Below are positions 60,552 to 64,000 of a DNA stretch of 64,000 nucleotides, in pieces (the stretch's first letter is position 1; the number at the start of each line of letters is the position of its first letter). Location: NCBI RefSeq assembly GCF_008638305.1, contig NZ_VTPZ01000006.1, positions 62,001-126,000 of the forward strand, given 5' to 3'. Made by a program: the position numbers and the translations under genes. The DNA is from Pseudomonas profundi (lineage in GTDB: Bacteria; Pseudomonadota; Gammaproteobacteria; Pseudomonadales; Pseudomonadaceae). The notes below the pieces were generated by a model that was given only the letters and a program-made list of their open reading frames with translations, searched no databases and was not told the DNA's origin.

Positions 60552-62213
60552 ATGAACACTTACGACTACATCATTGTGGGAGCCGGCTCCACCGGTTGTG
60601 TACTGGCCAACCGATTGTCCGCGGATCCTTCGAAGCGAGTGTTGCTTCTGGAGGCAGGTGACTGGGACAAAAGCCCACTGATCAAGATGCCCAAGGGCAT
60701 CGCCAAACTGGTAAGCGACCCTAGGCACGCTTGGCATTTTCCTGTGCAGCAGCCGCGCTTTCCCGACACCGAATCTGCCGAAATGTGGGTGCGCGGCAAG
60801 GTGATCGGCGGCTCCAGTTCCATCAATGGCATGATTTACGTGCGCGGCCAGCCTGAAGATTATCAGCGCTGGGAGCAAAAGGCGGGGCCGGAATGGGGCT
60901 GGACGGCCATGAAAGAAGCTTTTCGCGCCATCGAAGACCACGAGCTGGGCGCTGACGAGTTGCGCGGCGCGGGTGGGCCATTGCATATCAGTACGGGAAA
61001 GTTCCGGTATGCGGCCAGCGAAGCCATGGTGAGTGCTGGAGAGCAGATGGGGTTGCCGCGGGTAGAGGACTTCAATCGCGAGAGCCAGGAAGGGGTTGGC
61101 TACTACAGCCACACGATCAAGGATGGCCGTCGGGTCAGCGCCGCCACCGCCTTTCTGCATCCAGTGCTGTCACGCAAGAACTTGCTGGTTCAGACAGGTG
61201 CGAAGGTTGAGCAGGTGCTGTTCGAGGGCTCGCGAGCCTCGGGCGTGCGGGCGAAGGTGAACGGACAGTTACGTGAGTTCGCTTGTCGTGGTGAGGTCAT
61301 TCTGTGCGCCGGAACTATCCTGACGCCTAAAATTCTGCAGCTGTCAGGTATCGGAGATCCCGATCATCTCGGCCCGCTAGGTATCACCACGGTGGCGGCC
61401 AACCGTGCCGTTGGTCAGCATCTTCGCGATCACCTGGGATTCCTGCTGCCGTATCGTCTGCTGAAGACGAAGGGGTTGAACCACCGCTTCCAAGGCGTCG
61501 GCCTGGCGGGTAGCTTGCTTCAGTACTACACCACCCGTAGCGGGCCGATGGCGACGGGACCCTTCGAGGTCGGCGCCTTTTTTCGTACTCAGCCGAACCT
61601 GGCCAGGCCCGATGCCCAGTTGTATCTCAGCGCCTTTACCTATCCCCGCAGCGAAGACAACTTCCCGGTGCCGGACGGAGTCGAGGACAAGCCCGGCATC
61701 ACCATCTACGGACAACTGTTGAATCTTGAAAGTGAGGGAACGGTCTTGATTCAGTCCGCCGATCCTGATGCAGCTCTGGCGATCACGCCGAACTGGCTGT
61801 CCACCGAAGTGGATCGTCGGGCCGCAGTCGCCATGGTGCATTATATGCGTCGCTACATGCGCCAGCCGGCACTGTCGAAATACGTCGGCGAAGAGCTGGT
61901 GCCAGGCGCGCAGTGCCAGTCTGATGAAGAGATCCTGCATTACTTTCGCACTGCCTCGTTGTGTGGCACCCATGCCGTGGGAAGCTGCCGCATGGGGCGG
62001 GATCCTGGGTCCGCTGTAGACGAGCAACTGCGCGTCCGCGGTGTCCAGGGGCTGCGGGCTGCAGACTGTTCAGTAATGCCGGACCTGGTTTCGGCCAACA
62101 CCAACGGGCCGGCCATGGCGCTGGGTTGGCGCGCAGCGGACCTCATTCTCGGGCAAGCGACGGCGCAGCAGCACAGCAATCAACCGCAGGCGGCGTCGGC
62201 TTCAGTTGGCTAG
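60552..62213 (+). CDS. GMC-family FAD alcohol oxidoreductase
   Basis: 553-residue glucose-methanol-choline oxidoreductase, choline/alcohol dehydrogenase-like. FAD loop GAGSTG near residue 10; GMC signature 1 in the GGSSSINGMIYVRG region and signature 2 around LTPKILQLSGIG. The active-site pair is His474 (GTHAVGSCRMG) and Asn518 (NTNGPAM), with the same 44-residue spacing as the His-Asn pair of choline oxidase. No signal peptide. It should oxidise an alcohol to an aldehyde or ketone. Last gene of the unit. Confidence 0.93.
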   Translation: MNTYDYIIVGAGSTGCVLANRLSADPSKRVLLLEAGDWDKSPLIKMPKGIAKLVSDPRHAWHFPVQQPRFPDTESAEMWVRGKVIGGSSSINGMIYVRGQPEDYQRWEQKAGPEWGWTAMKEAFRAIEDHELGADELRGAGGPLHISTGKFRYAASEAMVSAGEQMGLPRVEDFNRESQEGVGYYSHTIKDGRRVSAATAFLHPVLSRKNLLVQTGAKVEQVLFEGSRASGVRAKVNGQLREFACRGEVILCAGTILTPKILQLSGIGDPDHLGPLGITTVAANRAVGQHLRDHLGFLLPYRLLKTKGLNHRFQGVGLAGSLLQYYTTRSGPMATGPFEVGAFFRTQPNLARPDAQLYLSAFTYPRSEDNFPVPDGVEDKPGITIYGQLLNLESEGTVLIQSADPDAALAITPNWLSTEVDRRAAVAMVHYMRRYMRQPALSKYVGEELVPGAQCQSDEEILHYFRTASLCGTHAVGSCRMGRDPGSAVDEQLRVRGVQGLRAADCSVMPDLVSANTNGPAMALGWRAADLILGQATAQQHSNQPQAASASVG

Positions 62214-62475
62214 CAGGGCTGGATAGGAACGGCATAGGCACCGTTTGTCTGCCGATAAATATGGAATAACAAGAAAGATACTTGAAGGAACCGCAATACA
62301 GGTATAGGTTAATTAAAAACGGTCCTGTTGGTTTTTAATTAACGTCTGAAGCTCATGCGGCTTCAGAACAATATCGCGACGAGACCGTGCTCGAGTGGAT
62401 CCGTCGTCAGCCAGAGCGATGGCCCGGTATCCAGTGTCCGAGCCTCATTCATTACAATAACAAGAGAAATTTGTC
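62214..62475. other. Leader and operator region of the last unit
   Basis: 262-bp gap. It contains operator-like site 5 and, directly after it, a 7-bp hairpin of CTGAAGC (62346-62352) with GCTTCAG (62360-62366). An open stretch without start codon follows but resembles no family I recognise. No terminator for the GMC gene was found. Confidence 0.6.
62308..62343 (+). promoter_or_regulatory. Island operator-like inverted repeat, site 5
   Basis: Perfect 13-bp arms GTTAATTAAAAAC (62308-62320) and GTTTTTAATTAAC (62331-62343) around the core GGTCCTGTTG. It lies 132 bp upstream of the second MDR reductase gene. With site 2 it is the most symmetrical member. Confidence 0.87.
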
Positions 62476-63495
62476 ATGCCTCAACCCACTACCCAGCGGC
62501 GACTGATCCTTGAGCGCCGTCCTCAGGGAATCGCAACGCATGAGGATGTAGTCCTGCGCGAACAGCCGCTTGGCGACCTCGCTGACGGACAAATCATGGT
62601 GCGCAACCACTTCTTTTCCATCGATCCGGCGATCCGGGACTGGATGTCGGAACGGCCCAGCTATCTGCCACCCATTCGCATCGGCGACCCGGTACGCAGC
62701 ACTGTGATTGGCGAGGTGGTGGAAAGCCGCTCCCCCAGTTTCCGGCCTGGCCAAATTGCAGTAGGTGTCGGCGGTTGGGAAGAGTACTCGGTCGCTGACG
62801 CTGGTTACTTTTCTCCGGTGGAGCTGCAGCCTGGCGACGAGGAGCACTACTACCTCAGCATCTACGGAGCGGTTGGTTTGACGCCCTATTTTGGTTTGCT
62901 GGAAGTCGGTAAGCCAAAACCGGGTGAAACCGTGCTGGTCAGTGCCGCGGCCGGAGCGGTGGGCTCACTGGTGGGGCAGATCGCCAAGATTAAGGGTTGC
63001 CGTGCGGTTGGCATCGCCGGTAGCGATGAAAAATGTAGCTGGATTGTCGAGGAGCTGGGTTTCGATGCGGCGATCAATTACCGCACGGATCCCGATATGG
63101 TGGCCTCGATTGGCCGGGCCTGCCCCGAGGGTGTGGACGTGTACTTCGACAATGTTGGCGGTGAAATACTCGACGCTACGCTGCTGAACCTGAACAAGGA
63201 TGCTCGCATCGTTTTTTGTGGCGCCATTTCCAGCTACAACACCGCCGAACCGGTACCGGGGCCCTATAACTTCTGGCAGATCCTGGCACGCAGCGCGACG
63301 ATCGAAGGCTACCTGGTTTCCGATTATCTCGATCAGTTTCCCCAGGGCATTGCGCAAATGCGTGAGTGGGTCGGAGAGGGGCGACTGCATTTCAAAGAGC
63401 AGATCATCGACGGGTTGGAAAGCACCCTGGATGCTTTCAATTTGCTGTTCGAAGGTCGCAATGAGGGCAAGTTGATGATCAGGGTTGCGTCCTGA
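62476..63495 (+). CDS. NADP-dependent double-bond reductase, COG2130 MDR family (copy 2)
   Basis: 339 residues, paralogue of the protein at 58705: shared DPAIR-WMSE-PSY, VGLTPYFG, SAAAGAVGSL (residues about 156-165) and the C-terminal ALF/NLLF...NxGKLM pattern. It lacks the ~20-residue C-terminal extension of copy 1. Two such reductases in one regulon suggest two enone reductions or two substrate sizes. First gene of the last unit, with DUF1329 copy 3 after it. Confidence 0.92.
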   Translation: MPQPTTQRRLILERRPQGIATHEDVVLREQPLGDLADGQIMVRNHFFSIDPAIRDWMSERPSYLPPIRIGDPVRSTVIGEVVESRSPSFRPGQIAVGVGGWEEYSVADAGYFSPVELQPGDEEHYYLSIYGAVGLTPYFGLLEVGKPKPGETVLVSAAAGAVGSLVGQIAKIKGCRAVGIAGSDEKCSWIVEELGFDAAINYRTDPDMVASIGRACPEGVDVYFDNVGGEILDATLLNLNKDARIVFCGAISSYNTAEPVPGPYNFWQILARSATIEGYLVSDYLDQFPQGIAQMREWVGEGRLHFKEQIIDGLESTLDAFNLLFEGRNEGKLMIRVAS

Positions 63496-63560
63496 TCTTT
63501 CAAGACTGAAGCACACGCGGATAGTCCCGTGAATACAACAACAAGAGTGGAGTTTAACCA

Positions 63561-64000
63561 ATGAAATGTCTTGCGCGCAGCGTCACCGCTATCGTTATTT
63601 CGGGGAGCTTTGCGCTCTCCGCCCAAGCCGCGGCTACCCAGGAAGAGATTGACCAGATCGGCACCAAGTTCACCCCTTGGGGGGCGGAGAAGCAAGCCAA
63701 TGCTGACGGCAGCATCCCGGCATATACCGGCTCAATCTCTCCGCCATCTACCTACGATCCGGAGAAACCAGGCTACCGCCCCGATCCCTTCGCGGAGGAA
63801 GAACCGTTGTTTTCGGTTAGCGCCGACAACATGGATGAGTACGCTGACCAGCTGAGCGAAGGCATGAAAGAAATGCTGCGCAAGTATCCCTCCTTTCGCA
63901 TGGACATTTACCCTACCCACCGCTCGGCCGCGTATCCGGATTACTATCTGGAAAATGCTCAAAAGAACCTGACTGAGTGCAAGACGGTCAACGATGAACT
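63561..64000 (+). CDS. DUF1329 family exported protein (copy 3, cut by window edge)
   Basis: The frame from ATG 63561 is open to the end of the window, giving the first 146 residues: a signal peptide of about 23 residues (ending in SAQAA), then IPAYTG, RPDPFAEE, ADNMDEYADQLS and YPTHRSAAYP. These match copy 1 (44912) more closely than copy 2; ADNMDEYADQLS is shared exactly with copy 1. Ribosome site GAGTGGAG lies just upstream. Confidence 0.93.
   Translation, partial: MKCLARSVTAIVISGSFALSAQAAATQEEIDQIGTKFTPWGAEKQANADGSIPAYTGSISPPSTYDPEKPGYRPDPFAEEEPLFSVSADNMDEYADQLSEGMKEMLRKYPSFRMDIYPTHRSAAYPDYYLENAQKNLTECKTVNDE

Noticed and set aside
62345-62510. Open stretch containing ETVLEWIRRQPERW between operator site 5 and the reductase gene
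   Set aside because: It looks protein-like but has no start codon after the upstream stop and matches no family I recognise, so it was not called as a remnant.

Overview
The window is bacterial chromosome from a member of the Pseudomonadaceae (a Pseudomonas or Halopseudomonas-like gammaproteobacterium). This is inferred from the gene order rpsB-tsf-pyrH-frr-uppS-cdsA-dxr-rseP-bamA-skp-lpxD-fabZ-lpxA-lpxB-rnhB-dnaE-accA-tilS-pyrG-kdsA-eno-ftsB-ispD, from the imuA-imuB-dnaE2 mutagenesis cassette, and from a Pseudomonas-type mmsAB valine cluster. No rRNA, tRNA, CRISPR array, transposase or integrase was seen.

Region 1 (1-26265) is ordinary core genome on the + strand: translation factors, undecaprenyl, phospholipid and isoprenoid precursors, envelope assembly (RseP, BamA, Skp), lipid A synthesis, replication, fatty acid, CTP, KDO and glycolysis genes. 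An 845-bp gene-free stretch (14361-15205) between rnhB and dnaE is a mosaic of short repeats. Region 2 (26266-31772) has a pair of short repeats, a clear SOS promoter and the error-prone imuA-imuB-dnaE2 operon, placed straight after ispD. Region 3 (32133-38688) is a minus-strand distal valine (isobutyryl-CoA) operon with a divergent LysR-type regulator.

Region 4 (38827-64000, open at the right edge) is the notable part: about 25 kb, all + strand, looking like an accessory catabolic island. It holds two Rieske oxygenase alpha subunits, a Rieske ferredoxin, three SnoaL/NTF2-like proteins, six complete SDR dehydrogenases and two SDR fragments, two COG2130-type NADP-dependent double-bond reductases, a GMC oxidoreductase, a Tat-exported KstD-like flavoprotein paired with a small c-type cytochrome, one DUF1302 outer-membrane protein, three DUF1329 proteins, an EthD-like protein, a VOC protein and an MFS transporter. 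It appears to be split into about six transcription units. Five of them are headed by the same inverted repeat (arms AAAAC and GTTTT around a 10-bp core, often starting with G and ending in TTG), at 38827, 40281, 53873, 55628 and 62308; weaker versions lie before the sixth. The simplest reading is one regulon under one regulator, which is not in the window.

Taken together, the island encodes outer-membrane and inner-membrane passage of a hydrophobic cyclic compound, periplasmic dehydrogenation, oxygenation and then repeated alcohol/ketone/enone redox steps. The substrate is not identifiable from sequence. No ring-cleavage dioxygenase, CoA ligase, thiolase or Rieske reductase is visible, so part of the pathway must lie elsewhere.
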